DNA of 64,000 nucleotides from JAGQOZ01 sp041399205 (GCA_041399205.1 JAWKTK010000018.1:124001-188000), one strand, 5' to 3'. Numbered from the stretch's first letter, positions 1 to 10,744 are shown. The notes: generated by a model not told the origin, from the letters alone. A program made the numbers and translations.

Positions 1-147
1 TCTTACTAGACGTATTGCCCACGGCCATTCTTGCGCGCGGGTCGATTTTTGGAAAAAAGATCTGAGATGATCGTCGGTATAACGGTCCACTGGCCTAAGG
101 AGCAACGTGGGAGCCGTATTTTTCGACGAATTCCCCTCTGTGCCAGG

Positions 148-183
148 TAAAGCATAAAGGGACGGTAAAGCATAAAGGGACGG
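148..183. repeat. 18-bp tandem duplication
   Basis: The 18-mer TAAAGCATAAAGGGACGG occurs twice head to tail (148-165 and 166-183), just downstream of the broken REP-associated transposase. It carries the GGGAC core that recurs near this family elsewhere in the window. It has no coding role that I can see. Confidence 0.8.
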
Positions 184-189
184 GGGTTG

Positions 190-619
190 TTATTGCTGCT
201 TCGGCTGTTTCTTGGGCCTGCCGATTGATCGGAGAGTCGATAACATGCCGTACTGTTGGGCCGTTTCTTGAACCCATGTTGTGTCGCCAAAGGGCCTGCC
301 GCGATCGACACAGGTTCGCAATGCCTTGAGTTCCTTGTCGGTGAGCGGTTCGTTGACGCGCGAGTTCCACCCTGGAAGGCGCGGAATCGGCCAGGGTGAC
401 AAGATTTGCGGCTTCGGTTCCATAGATTGATTCCAACGGTACAGCGAACCATGTTTCCATTGTTCCGCCTGTTCAACCAAGTTGGCACGTAAGGGGTTAC
501 GCTCGACGTACCGGCAAACAACATCCTCACCCTTGCGAAAGATCGTCTGCCTTGCATTTCCACGATTGAGGACATGATAAATGATATTGGCTGCATCGGC
601 GCGTTTCTGCCTCGGCATG
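190..619 (-). pseudogene. REP-associated tyrosine transposase (Y1/IS200-like), internally deleted
   Basis: The frame starts at an ATG at 617-619 with MPRQKR and then YHVLNRGNARQTIF, the usual N-terminal block of REP-associated (RAYT) transposases. After about 32 residues it jumps to RYVERNPLRANLV, the C-terminal helix region of the same family, followed by a basic tail ending IGRPKK. Family members are about 220-240 residues. Here 143 are left and the central part that normally holds the His-x-His motif is missing, so the protein should be inactive. The join is in frame, so this is a clean internal deletion rather than a frameshift. Such genes normally sit beside the short palindromic repeats they mobilise; GGGGAC-containing repeats are found at 148-183, about 4.1-4.3 kb and 6.87 kb. 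Confidence 0.8.
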
Positions 620-654
620 ACCTGCGACCCTGTGAGAAAGAGTGACAGCAAAAT

Positions 655-775
655 CACAAATCTACTACGGGGTGACGAACCCCCCCCCGTCCCCTGTTCT
701 TCGCCTTTTCTTCGCCGTCCCCTTTTCTTCGTCAAAAACAAGCCCCGTCCACCCCGTCCCCTTTTCGTCGCCACC
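655..775. repeat. C/T-rich tract of repeated GTCCCCTTTTC motifs
   Basis: Between the transposase remnant and the next broken gene lies a strongly pyrimidine-rich stretch in which CCCGTCCCC and CCCCTTTTCTTCG recur several times. On the complementary strand this reads AAAAGGGGACGG. It resembles the GGGGAC repeat class associated with RAYT genes, here locally amplified. No ORF in it looks real. Confidence 0.45.
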
Positions 776-1316
776 TCAGAAATTGAACTGGTAAACGAGG
801 TGAGTTTTCTGGTCCGTATTGTCATACACGGCAATATACAAATCGCCTTCTTCGCCATCGAGCATGGGTTGGCTGATGTAATGGTCGACATCAGTTGAGT
901 TGGCCCACCACTCTTTTGACGCTTTCGAGACGACCAGCTCTCCCCACCCAGCAACTTGTTCGTGGTTTACTGGCACTAAGTCCAGTCGATTTGCTATCTG
1001 TTGGCAAGTCGTTTCTGTGGCTTCAATACGAAACACGGCTTCCTTGACCAAGTATTCGCCTGGTGCTCCGTAAAGCGGAAACCGTCGAAGGCGATTTCGT
1101 TATCGGTTTTAAGCTCGGCGCGCAGGTCTTGTACTGCCTTCGGCCAGTCTCCAACATTTGGCATTGGACCTGGTGGGTCGTTGGGGCCGAACGCGCAGAC
1201 GCGGCATACTCAACACTCATCCATGCCATGGCATACAGAATCAACGGAACAGCCACGTGACAGTGACTAGCGCAATCGGCCAAAGGGAAACGCTTGGCTT
1301 CGTAGAGAAGATTCAT
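776..1316 (-). pseudogene. Decayed exported protein of unknown function
   Basis: Three reading frames together give one plausible protein. A hydrophobic leader (VPLILYAMAWMSVEYA) lies near 1220-1260. A second frame reads CAFGPNDPPGPMPNVGDWP and continues to about 1080. A third frame (GAPGEYLVKEAVFRIEA, then to the stop at 776) covers the last about 95 residues. The composition and continuity suggest a short exported protein of roughly 170 residues that has suffered at least two frame breaks. I do not recognise the family. The C-terminal piece contains a DGEEGDLYIAVYDN stretch. Nothing nearby indicates a role. Confidence 0.45.
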
Positions 1317-1356
1317 CGGTCATTTCGTTGCACTTTCAACGGTTCGCAAGCAACCT

Positions 1357-1713
1357 CTAGGACCATTCGGTCGTGAGGTATCGAAATACAGTTCGTTCAC
1401 TGACATCTAGAGCAGTCGCAATTTCCGGAACGGTTAGCTCGCGTTTCCTAAGTTGTACCGCTCGTTGCGGCTTACCTTTCGTCGTGCCTTTATTACGGCC
1501 GCTATACATCCGTTTCTTCGCAACCCGAGCCCTGCGGCTTGTCTTTCCTGTCGACACTCGAGTTCTATTTCAGCTAGGCCGAACATCACGCTGGCAACCA
1601 TTCGCCCCACTGCTCCACTCAAATCAATTTGCTGCGTGACCGAGACAACTCGCACACCACGCTCGCACCAATCCGCTATCCATTCATATCCTAGTAACCT
1701 GGCTAGTATCTAA
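1357..1713 (-). pseudogene. Serine recombinase (resolvase/invertase) C-terminal remnant
   Basis: One frame gives RVVSVTQQIDLSGAVGRMVA and MFGLAEIELE, the E-helix region of serine site-specific recombinases. A second frame gives GRNKGTTKGKP and LTVPEIATALDVSERTVFRYL, the C-terminal helix-turn-helix. The frames join near 1500-1560. The N-terminal catalytic domain with the active serine is absent: the sequence starts at WIADWCERGVRV. The gene is therefore both truncated and frameshifted. It probably came from a Tn3-like or other resolvase-bearing element that once occupied this locus next to the IS1634-type remnant. Confidence 0.8.
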
Positions 1714-1856
1714 TGGAAGCAAAGAATCGTCCAATGTGAAAACGGCATTCCGAATCAATATCTCGTCCTAAACCTAACTTGAACGGAAAATCATGCCATT
1801 AACAGCGACTTGAGGCTACTTTAGCAGTCGTTTTCGCTCGAATATAAAATGCGTGA

Positions 1857-3674
1857 TTGTTGCCACGAATTCTACAGAAATGGGCTAAGCGCCCATTTCA
1901 TCTCGTATACAACACTTGGCATGAGTGCAAAGCAAGGAAACTGCGAGTCGAAACGGTCCGCAAGACGGTCAAAAGGGAAGGTCTACACTTCGGTGCTGCT
2001 GCGGCAGAAGTTTTCTGGGAACGGCAAGGTCAGCTGAGACGCTGGGGAACCTCGCGCAGTTTGCCACCGGATGTCATCGAGTTCATCAAGCGGCTTGACT
2101 TTGCTGGTGAACTGGAAGCCGACACCACTCGTCCGTTTGAAATCACTCGTTCGCTGCCGCACGAGAATGTGGCGGCCGTGCTGCAAACAGCGCAGCAACT
2201 TGGGCTGGAAGGTACAGCCTCGCGATCGTGCCGCCAGCGGGATTTAATCATGGCATTGGTCGTGGCACGCGTGCTTTCGCCGCGTTCTAAGCTAAGTACC
2301 ACGACGGCGCTTGACGACCGAGACTGCCAAGCTACACGTTAGCTGAAGAGTTGTGGCGATTGGCGACGTCGTGTCCATGAGTTGTATGCCGCGATGGATT
2401 GGCTGGCGACACGTCAAGCGCGGATCGAAAACAAGCTCGCCAAGAAGCACTTGAAGGACGGGCAGTTGGTACTGTTCGATGTTTCTTCGAGCTATTACAC
2501 CCGGGACGAAGGAGTCCGCTGATCAAACATGGTTGCAGTCGCGATCATCGTGGCGATCGCCCTCAGATCGTGTACGAGTTTTTCTTGTGTGATTCGAGTC
2601 GTCCGATTGCGATTGTCTTCCCGGGCAACCTGGCCGACCCGCCGACATTCACTCAAATCGTCGCGACGGCTCGTAAACGTTTCGGCATCAACCGGCTCGT
2701 TTTCGTTGGTGATCGCGGCATGATCACGTCGGCTCGGATCAACGAAGACCTGCGAGGTGTCGATGGTTTGGACTGGATTTCTGCCTTGCGTACCGAGGGA
2801 ATTCGCAAGTTGTGCACGCTCGGCACGGTGAATGTCTCTGTTCGACACACAGGATCTGGCCGAGGTGACATCCAGACATTTTCCCGACGAGCGACTGGTT
2901 GTCTGTCGCAATCCGGCAACATCGCCGAGCAACGTGCTCGCAAGCGAAACGAGTTGCTTGAAGCGACCGAAAAGAAGCTCGAACCGATTCGAATCGCCAC
3001 GCAGCGTAAAACAAATCCACTTCGCGGCGAGAAAGAAATCAACCTTCGAGTTGGCAAAGTTATTGGCCAACACAAAATGGCGAAGCACTTCGATCTTTTG
3101 ATCACCGAGACTTCGTTTGCGTATGCTCGTAACGAAGATCGCATTCGCGAGGCGGCTCTCGACGGCTTGTATGTCGTCCGCAGCTGGCGTCGACAAGAAG
3201 CGAATGGACTCGGACGAAGTTGTCGAAAACTACAAGAGCCTTGCCAAAGTCGAACGCGCGTTTCGTTGCATAAAGACGGTCGATCTATCGCTGCGTCCGA
3301 TCTATCATCGCAACGAAGAACGGATCCGGTCGCACGTGTTCATCTGTATGTTGGCGTACCCTATGTCGAATGGCACATGCGAGAAAAAATTAGATCCCGT
3401 GTTGTTCGCCGACGACGACCAAGAGTCAGCAGAGGCGGCTCGCAAATCGATCGTGGCGCTGGCCAGCGTTCGGAATCTGCCAAACGCAAAGACGCCACTC
3501 GCCGCATCTGACGACTTCCCCGTTCAGAGCTTCCATGACATCCTGCAAGACCTCGGCACGCTCTGCCGCAACCGTATCCGCATCCCCGAGTTCGATTCAG
3601 AATTCGACAAACTCACGCTGGCGACCCCGTACCAACAACACGTCCTCGATCTGCTGGGCGTTACCGCCAACTAA
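1857..3674 (+). pseudogene. IS1634-type DDE transposase, multiply frameshifted
   Basis: Three overlapping frames cover one transposase. 1857-2342 holds the N-terminal part (VIEFIKRLDFAGELEADT). 2399 to about 3230 holds the catalytic core: LVLFDVSSSYYT at the first acidic residue and NRLVFVGDRGMITSARI at the second. 3117-3674 holds the C-terminal part with LRPIYHRNEERIRSHVFI and a conserved end. The order and motifs fit the IS1634 group (COG5421), whose proteins are about 500-600 residues. Stops lie after CQATR near 2340 and again around 2520, and the frame changes near 3200. No terminal repeats or target duplication were found by eye, so element boundaries are not called. Confidence 0.8.
1877..1899. 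repeat. Perfect 9-bp stem hairpin
   Basis: GAAATGGGC and GCCCATTTC are perfect inverted copies separated by TAAGC. The hairpin lies at the extreme 5' end of the IS1634-type transposase reading frame. It could be part of the original IS end or a translational attenuator; neither can be decided here. Confidence 0.5.
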
Positions 3675-4649
3675 CCGCCAACCATTTGCGTGTTCAGAAC
3701 CCGCGCATTTCAAATCCGCCCCCGACAGCCAATTGAGCCTACAATGAAAGGCTCAAATCGAAAAAAGATCCGTCAAATTTCGTTTCAAGTTAGGACTAAA
3801 GGAGGTGATTTTCTTCAACATTGAAAATACATCCAATAGGGGAGAGAAGAATCGCTTTTCGCCACGCGGGTGCCGCAGGGTCCACTTCGACGGACCATCT
3901 CTTGGCGGTGTTAGTGTGAATGATGGCGATACGACCCGCACTTAAACACTGCACGTCTCGCTCATTCGCCGTGAATCGCACGTGCATGTCTTCTGGGCAA
4001 TTAACCTTTTCCATCGGCGTCAACGGAGGAAACGTCATATGATTTTTCGCTTGAAGACTTCAGTATTTATCTATTTTGCCCATGGCGAAATGCGAGCCTA
4101 CAGGGACACAGACAAAGCTTGAGGGATCAGCATACTTCCATAAGTGCTGCTTGGCAAGATTTCGGGCAGACAGGGATGCAGTTCTGCGTAAAGATGAAAT
4201 GATGCTTAAAGCAGGCATGTCTCAAGAATCAAGAATGCAAACGCGAGTTCTTAGTTTACGGTAGGGGGCAATCTACGGGGACACAGACCAAAGTTTGATT
4301 CAAGTCTTTCGAGCCATCATCATGCCACGTTCCTTCTGGAATTGCTTAAATGACACCAATCCCGAACCGCTGTCAATCTTGGATTTAGATGCATGTCCTT
4401 TAACTTCACTTTAACTTCACGTCAGTGATAGTCGCTGCGGAAGCCAAGCTCGCTGCGTCGAGCGAATTTTCCAGAACGTCACGACCGCTTCGCTAAGTCT
4501 ATTCGCGGCAAGCACTTGGCGAGTTGGAAAAAAAATTGTGACAATACTCGTTCGTTTAATCTATTAGTGTTTCGCACGAATCCGTTCTCGCGTAACCGAA
4601 ACTCGCGCAACAAGCAGGTCATGAACTTCTATATAGCGCGAAATTCAAT
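3675..4649. other. Intergenic region with RAYT-type repeats, no convincing gene
   Basis: This stretch follows the transposase remnant. A minus-strand frame at 3796-4038 (80 codons, begins MTFPPLTPMEK) is the only candidate ORF. Its codon pattern is plausible, but it has no recognisable domain and could be a fragment of an older gene. The repeat pair at 4096-4297 lies here. Nothing else is supportable. Confidence 0.4.
4096..4297 (+). repeat. Two direct copies of a GGGACACAGACCAAAG-type repeat
   Basis: A copy at 4096-4120 (CTACAGGGACACAGACAAAG) and a second at 4273-4297 (CTACGGGGACACAGACCAAA) bound about 150 bp of unique sequence. A shorter version (TTACGGGGACAGATG) is at 6401-6415, and a hairpin version is at 6866-6895. 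Repeats of this shape commonly accompany REP-associated transposases, and one decayed RAYT gene lies at the left end of the window. Confidence 0.6.
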
Positions 4650-6429
4650 ATGGTGGAAAGAAAGATTGGAGACTCGACGATGCGATTGGCGGCTTATTTT
4701 CACGACGCTCTGGTCTATCGTGATGTTTACAGGGACGGCCGATGGTGCGGAAGTCGAAATGTTCTGCTTCTCCTACGACCAGGACCCCATTGTCAGTACG
4801 CGATTGCAGAGTGCATTCAAAAGTCGAGGCCTTCAGACATTTCCAATCCAGACCGTCTCGAACGAAGAAAGCATTACGGCAAAATTGAAAGATCACTTTG
4901 ACACGGTCTTGGAGTTATTGAGAGCCAACACGACGCCGAGCATCGACCTAGCGCAGCTTCGTCTGCAGCAGCACTTCGAACGTCCCATGCCAGCAGTGGG
5001 CGCACACAGAACTCTTTCTGCGCAAACAACGAGAAAGACAGCTGGCAGTTTTGGAACACTATCGAAACCTGGCTCGGTTTCCGAAGAATCGCCATTCACA
5101 TTTCCCCATTCCAGTGTTTGTTGACGACGAAGATACCGCATGTGCCGTCGCATATTTGATGCGAAACTCAGGTCTCGAGCTCGAAGTCAGACAAATCGCC
5201 AGGGGACAGCAACAACGTCTATATCGACGAAATCACAGCGGGCCAGTTTATCAATTGGATATTGCATTCGGGGCTAACAAGGGAAGAAGCCGCGTTGATT
5301 CAGCCAGGCTATCCGCTGACGCCAGACTATCAGTATTTACTTGACGATGTCCAACAGAATTCATTTCGAATGGAGATGCTGGAATTCTCGAATTTCTCCA
5401 TGGAAGCCAGCGGGACAATTCCCGATGATGATCGACTGCCGAGCACAGACAACGTCATACTTACTCGCTCCTTATTTCGGGCCGGTCTTTCGGGTCAACG
5501 GCCATGATGGGATCCAACCTAACAATGCTGATCCCTGGCTTTACTTTGGTGGTATCTCGCGTGAGGGATGGAAACGTTTGGTCAGGCCAACGAAGGAGAA
5601 ACGGTTTCCACGGTCATCCCCGTTACGACGTTCGATCGACAGATCCTGAAGTCAAGTTTGACCGCTTTATCGCCGAAACGAATAACCTTAGTAACGGACG
5701 CAGTATCCTATTCGGGAACAGGGCTCCACGGCCTGGCTCAGAAATTCGATTTCTTACTCGAGTCGAATCCAATGGCGAGGTCCTGGGGATCATCGATCAA
5801 GTTTCCGTCGCAGCCCAGGTCACCGGATCACCTTTCCGGCAACGGACGTGATCATAACAAAACTTCGCAGATTTCTTAAACGGTGCTTCATGAGCAACTT
5901 TGTGCACCACTTCGGCCTAACGATTCCCATCGTTCCCAACATGGGCGATATCGATCGAGATGGTGAACTCGGAGTGGATGACGTCGCAATGCTCGAATCG
6001 GCTGTTTCGCGGAATTCTCTCAACCCCTATTTCGATCTCAACGGCGACGAGTTGGTTGATATTCACGACCTACATTTTTGGACCAAGCGACATCTTCAAA
6101 GTTACATCGGAGACGTAAATTTAGATGGTCAATTCGGGACACAAGACATTATACGGCTGTTTCGAGCAAACACTTATGGCGAATTTGGGCGTTACGTCAG
6201 CTATTTGTCAGGTGACTGGACCGGCGATGGAAGATTCAACTCGTCCGACCTAGTTTTGGCATTCCAGGATGGCGGATACGAATTGACGGTTCCTGATTCG
6301 CATGTCAAAGTTGTGCCAGAGCCAACCGTGAGTATGCTGCTGACGGTTCTAATCGTGATAGCGCGCGTTCGCGAACACAAGAAGGATCGGGCGAAACGTG
6401 TTACGGGGACAGATGTATTTGCCGGCTGA
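4650..6429 (+). pseudogene. Decayed secreted protein with dockerin-like repeats and PEP-CTERM anchor
   Basis: Pieces of one long protein run through all three frames. There is a leader with WSIVMFTGTADGAEVEMF near 4700-4760. Mid-parts around 5051-5190 (PIPVFVDDEDTACAVAYL), 5200-5507 and 5340-5850 follow. An intact C-terminal section at 5848-6429 completes it. The last section has calcium-binding loops of the dockerin/EF-hand kind (DIDRDGELGVDD, DLNGDELVDIHD, DVNLDGQFGTQD, DWTGDGRFNSSD). It ends with VPEPTVSMLLTVL followed by basic residues, a PEP-CTERM sorting signal. At least five frame breaks make the gene non-functional as given. No catalytic domain is recognisable. A RAYT-type repeat overlaps its last codons. 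Confidence 0.65.
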
Positions 6430-7201
6430 GCAAAAAGGGCTCGCGATTCGTGTTTTTGGATAGCGTCAGATGTGAACAGCATCGAGAAAGTGGATCGCTT
6501 GGATACGGCGCATTGTGAAAGTTGAAGAGTGCTTCGTGGCGAGATCCGCAGTCGCGGGTTTCACGAGGAGAACTAAGGGAGTGGTGCAGCGCGGCGCAAT
6601 CTCGCCAGAATGGCGATGGGGTGGGAGAGAACAAGTCCGCCCCAATAGTGTTCGGCACGAGATTTTCTAGCCGAAAAAGTGTAAAGTTCTTGTGGGAACT
6701 GGGCTAGCTAGCCCCTGCAAGATCTGCAATCTTGTGATCCATGTTGACCGATAGTGATCACAATCACGACCTACCCATGGCGGAGCCGGATGAAGTCTGT
6801 AGCGAGCCCGGACAAATCGGGGCACTGCTACGACGCGAAGGATTGTATTCCTCGGTCCTTCAACGAAACGGGGACAGGTTGACCGGTCCCCGTTTATCTC
6901 TCAGCAGTTTCAGAAAAAATCACTACTGCGCGGAGTTCGCAGGTCAATCTAACACTTTGGCTTCGGTAGTATTGTCGAGCGTTTTTTCTCGGCTAAGCTT
7001 GGGTTCACGGACAATTGCCGGTTTACGAATCCAACCCCTGAAATTCGAGACGATGCCCAAACTAAACAGAAGATTTGACAATCCGTCCGCTCCGAAAAAA
7101 ATAACCAAGACTTCTTGTTTCGCACCGACGCTTGTCAACAACGCCAGTGTCAAGCAAGCAGACCGACGTGACTGGTGGAAATGGCGACGCGAACCAAATA
7201 A
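6430..7201. other. Intergenic region upstream of the first sulfatase
   Basis: No convincing gene. It contains a perfect 14-bp palindrome, GGGCTAGCTAGCCC, at 6701-6714 and the repeat hairpin at 6866-6895. A frame open from 6741 runs into the sulfatase, but its first about 150 codons have no protein-like character and cross the repeat hairpin, so I do not include them in the gene. Confidence 0.5.
6866..6895. repeat. REP-like hairpin with GGGGAC/GTCCCC arms
   Basis: AAACGGGGAC (6866-6875) and GTCCCCGTTT (6886-6895) are perfect inverted arms around a 10-nt loop, AGGTTGACCG, which can itself pair GGT with ACC. The shape and the GGGGAC core match the RAYT-associated repeats at 4.1-4.3 kb. Confidence 0.7.
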
Positions 7202-8626
7202 ATGCTGCAGCCCCTTTTTACGAAGTTGCCTGCTTGTCTTGTTCTGCCTTGTTTCAGCCAGCGTGGCTCAGGAACGGCCGAATATTGTGTTGGTGATGGC
7301 CGACGATCAAGGTTGGGGAGACATGGCGTACAATGGTCATACGGAATTACAGACGCCGCATTTTGATGAAGCAGCTGCGCAAGGAATTCGATTCGATCGC
7401 TTTTACGCCGCCGCGCCCGTTTGTTCTCCAACTCGAGCCAGTGTGTTGACGGGTCGCCATCCCAATCGAATGGGCGTGTTCAAATGGGGCTATTCGTTGC
7501 GAACACAAGAGATCACGTTGGCGGAAATCTTGCAAGATTCCGGTTACGCGACCGCGCACTTTGGCAAGTGGCATCTAGGTTCGGTGCGAAGGACCAGTTC
7601 CGCTCATCCCGGTCGACACGGTTTTCAGCATTGGCTGAGTGCGCTAACTTCTTTGAAAATGATCCGATCCTTTCGCGAATGGGAACGGCAGAACCGCAGT
7701 TGGGTGAAAGTTCGTTCGTCACGGTGAACGCCGCGCTGGATTGGATGCAAACACAAGTGAATCAACAGCAACCGTTCTTGGCGGTGGTCTGGTTCGGTTC
7801 GCCTCATCTGCCTCACGTTGCCGACGACGAATTTGGAAAGCGGTACGACGATCTGCCCAAAGCGAAACGCGAATTCTATGGCGAGATCACCGGCATGGAC
7901 GCCGCGTTTGGAAAACTACGTGGCGAATTGGCGGCAATGGGGATTCGAGATAACACGCTACTGTGGTATTGCAGCGACAATGGTGCATTGCCCAAAGTTG
8001 GTTCGGCTGGTTCGTTCAGAGGCAAGAAGGCCAGCGTTTATGAAGGAGGCCTGTTGGTGCCGGCCATTTTGGAATGGCCCAATCGCTGGAAGCAACCAGC
8101 TGTGATTGATCAGCGTTGTAACACGTGTGACATCTTGCCAACCATTTTGGATTCGCTGGGAATTGCGCTGCCCAAGCGTACGTTGGACGGCACCAGTTTA
8201 TTGCCCCTGCTGGATGGAACTGGAGTTCGCCAGAAACCGCTGGGCTTTTGGGACTACCAAACCGGCGGCATTGGCACTCCGTCTGCAACTTGGATGCAGG
8301 AATTGTGGGAAGCACAGCAACAGGGCAATGACTTGCCACCCAATCCGCAAACGGAAGCCACTGTGCAGTTGCCCAATCCACCGCTGGCAACTGGTTCGTT
8401 TCCGGGACGAAGTGCCTGGATTCAAGACGACTGGAAGCTGCATCGCACAGAAAAGGATCAATCGGTGGCTTTCGAACTGTACCATTTGGCCAGTGATCCC
8501 TTCGAACAAACCGATGTGGCCGAACAGCATCCCGAACAAGTCCAGCAACTACAGCAGCCGTTGCACAACTGGTTACAGTCGGTTGTGCAGAGCTTCAATG
8601 GCCAGGACTATCTGCCAGCAGAATAG
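7202..8626 (+). pseudogene. Arylsulfatase-type sulfatase, secreted, one-base frameshift
   Basis: This is a type I formylglycine sulfatase. The N-terminal frame carries a hydrophobic leader (LLVLFCLVSASVAQ), the metal-binding start RPNIVLVMADDQGWGD, and the modification motif CSPTRASVLTG at about 7421-7453, then HFGKWHLG. The C-terminal frame (to 8626) supplies FFENDPILSR, the second metal site WYCSDNGALPK and a normal end. The frames switch at 7641-7646: GTGCGC-TAAC would read straight through if one base were restored (SAxNFFENDP). Everything else looks functional, so this may be a sequencing error. The exact start is uncertain: an ATG at 7202 is in a different frame from the leader. It probably acts on sulfated polysaccharide outside the cytoplasm. 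Another sulfatase follows 122 bp downstream. Confidence 0.8.
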
Positions 8627-8748
8627 CGCACAGAAACGCGTCACCACCGCAATCGAACTCGTATCCGGCTTATTTTTGTTGTAAGATCCGGTAGCTTGTG
8701 GTGGCAATAACGCATCGAATCGTGAAATTTGCTCGAAGGTAATACGTC

Positions 8749-10593
8749 ATGAAATATCTAACGCTTGGATTGCTGTTGCTGTGGGCGCAAGTGGTAGCTG
8801 CCCAACAGCCCAACATACTGTGGATCAGCTGTGAAGACATCGGTCCGCATTTGGGATGTTACGGCTACGCGGAAGCAGATACGCCGCACTTGGATGCACT
8901 GGCAGCCCAAGGAGTTCGCTTTACCAACGCGCATACGGTGACGGGTGTGTGTGCCACTTGCCGAGCATCCATGATTACGGGCATGTTCCCCAGTACGTTG
9001 GGCAACCAATTCATGCGTTGCAAAGTCGATCTGCCCGAACATGTGAAATTGTTTCCGCAGTATCTTCGCGACGCTGGCTATTACTGTACGAACAATTCGA
9101 AAACCGACTACAACATCACGGGCGATCACGGACGGTGCTGGGACGAATCAAGCCGCAAAGCCCATTTTCGGAATCGTTCGAATCCCGACCAACCCTTCTT
9201 TGCGGTTTTCAACTTCACCAATACGCATGAAAGCAAAGTGTTTGGTTACAAGAAACCGGACAATCTAAACGAAGCTGAATTGCACGATCCAGACAAGATG
9301 ACCGTGCCGCCCTACCATCCGGACACCGATGTGGCGCGAACCGACTGGGCGCATTACTATGACAACATTACGTCCATGGACAAAATGGCCAGCGAATTGT
9401 TAGCCGAATTGGAAGCAGACGGTCTAACAGACAATACAATTGTCATATTTTGGTCGGACCACGGCGCGGGGCTACCAAGGTGCAAACGTTGGATCTACGA
9501 ATCAGGAACGCTGGTACCGTTGATCGTCTATATACCGGAAGGTTTGCGAGAAGAATCGCAGGGCGAACCGGGAACCGTGGACGAACGCCTGATTTCCCTG
9601 TTTGATCTCGGTCCTACGGTCTTGAACTTAGCGGGAATACCGATCCCCGAACACATGCACGGCCAGCCGTTTTTGGGCAAGAACCTGCCGGATGATCGCA
9701 GGTATCTGCACACTATTCGCGACCGCATGGATGAACGCTATGACATGATGCGTGCCGTGCGCGACGACCAATACAAGTACATTCGCAACTATCAAAGCTA
9801 CAAGCCGTGGTTCCAAGTGATCAATTACATGGAGCAGGAACACACGATGAAAGACCTGCGGCGTTTGAACGGCAATTTCCAACTCCGTCCCGAAGCCGCT
9901 CAATTCATGGCACCAGCCAAACCGCTGGAAGAATTTTACGACCTCAAGGCCGATCCTCATGAAATCAACAATCTGATTGACAAAGCGGAGAACGATCCTG
10001 ATTTGATGTCACGTTTGAATCGGTTAAGAAATGCTCACGAAGCTTGGGTCCTTCAGACGCGTGATACCGGGCTCATTCCCGAAGCCGAACTGGACGAACG
10101 ATCCAAATCCGCGGGGACTCGTTACGCCATTTTGCAAAACGAACAAGCCCCGGACTTGCTGCGAACCTTGATGCAAACCAATCGCTGGGCGTGCGAACCG
10201 AAGGGCCAAGTTGCGAACCTGATCCACTCGGCCAATCACGCCGATTCGGCCGTACGCTACTGGGCCGCGACGGGTTTAGGGAATTCAGGCGTCAAGAACG
10301 AAGCGACCAAACGCACCGTGATGCGATTGCTGGAAGACGAAAACGGTTCGGTCCAAGTCGCCGCAGCTCGAGCAGCCTGGCAACTAGACTATTCGCCTGA
10401 ATGGGTTCAGAAGACGCTGGATGATGCTGCCAGATCCGACAACGAATTTTTGTCGCTGGCGGCCATGCAAGTCATTGACGAAATGGACAAAGACGCGGAA
10501 GGACTCATGGAAACGGTGCGGTGGGTGCGAGCAAACGGCAAGCCGTATCCGGTGCGAGTAGCCCAATACCTATTAGGTGAACCTCCGGGATAG
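8749..10593 (+). CDS. Sulfatase with C-terminal HEAT-like repeats
   Basis: This 614-residue secreted sulfatase starts MKYLTLGLLLLWAQVVAAQQ (signal peptide). It has the N-terminal metal site PNILWISCEDIGPHLGCYG and the formylglycine site C68-A-T-C-R72, with Thr in place of the usual Pro and a second Cys. The second metal site is IVIFWSDHGAGLPRCK. From about residue 480 to the end the sequence is helical and repetitive (SAVRYWAATGLGNSG, SVQVAAARAAWQL), like HEAT repeats, which suggests a protein-interaction tail. It resembles N-sulfoglucosamine sulfohydrolase-type sulfatases that are abundant in planctomycetes; the substrate cannot be told from sequence. A REP pair follows it. Confidence 0.92.
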   Translation: MKYLTLGLLLLWAQVVAAQQPNILWISCEDIGPHLGCYGYAEADTPHLDALAAQGVRFTNAHTVTGVCATCRASMITGMFPSTLGNQFMRCKVDLPEHVKLFPQYLRDAGYYCTNNSKTDYNITGDHGRCWDESSRKAHFRNRSNPDQPFFAVFNFTNTHESKVFGYKKPDNLNEAELHDPDKMTVPPYHPDTDVARTDWAHYYDNITSMDKMASELLAELEADGLTDNTIVIFWSDHGAGLPRCKRWIYESGTLVPLIVYIPEGLREESQGEPGTVDERLISLFDLGPTVLNLAGIPIPEHMHGQPFLGKNLPDDRRYLHTIRDRMDERYDMMRAVRDDQYKYIRNYQSYKPWFQVINYMEQEHTMKDLRRLNGNFQLRPEAAQFMAPAKPLEEFYDLKADPHEINNLIDKAENDPDLMSRLNRLRNAHEAWVLQTRDTGLIPEAELDERSKSAGTRYAILQNEQAPDLLRTLMQTNRWACEPKGQVANLIHSANHADSAVRYWAATGLGNSGVKNEATKRTVMRLLEDENGSVQVAAARAAWQLDYSPEWVQKTLDDAARSDNEFLSLAAMQVIDEMDKDAEGLMETVRWVRANGKPYPVRVAQYLLGEPPG

Positions 10594-10686
10594 TATTTTC
10601 ATTCGTCTTGTTTTTGCGACACGCTTTGTGTTACCGGTTTGCCTCAGTTCGCAGTGCCGCCTTCGTTGGTAGTCTTGCCATCGTTC

Positions 10687-10744
10687 GTAGTCCCGCCTTT
10701 AGGCGGAAAAGACTGCAGGCAATTCCGCCTAAAGGCGGGACTAC
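10687..10744. repeat. Inverted pair of 22-bp REP elements
   Basis: The arms at 10687-10708 (GTAGTCCCGCCTTTAGGCGG plus AA) and 10723-10744 are perfect reverse complements separated by 14 nt. Each arm is itself partly palindromic (CCGCCTTTAGGCGG). Single copies with CTTCAGG in place of CTTTAGG are at 63115-63136 and 63981-64000. The arrangement is like a BIME: two REPs facing each other downstream of a gene, here after the second sulfatase, where it could also act as a terminator or mRNA stabiliser. Confidence 0.85.

Noticed and set aside
2495..3196. Minus-strand ORF antisense to the IS1634-type transposase
   Set aside because: The plus strand carries the transposase motifs across three frames; the antisense frame lacks any recognisable feature.
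6401..6658. 85-codon minus-strand ORF between the PEP-CTERM remnant and the sulfatase
   Set aside because: It overlaps a RAYT-type repeat and the end of the plus-strand coding remnant, and its sequence is low-complexity without a start signal.
6741..7201. Long N-terminal extension of the first sulfatase frame
   Set aside because: It crosses a REP-like hairpin and has no protein-like composition; the signal peptide begins about 150 codons later.
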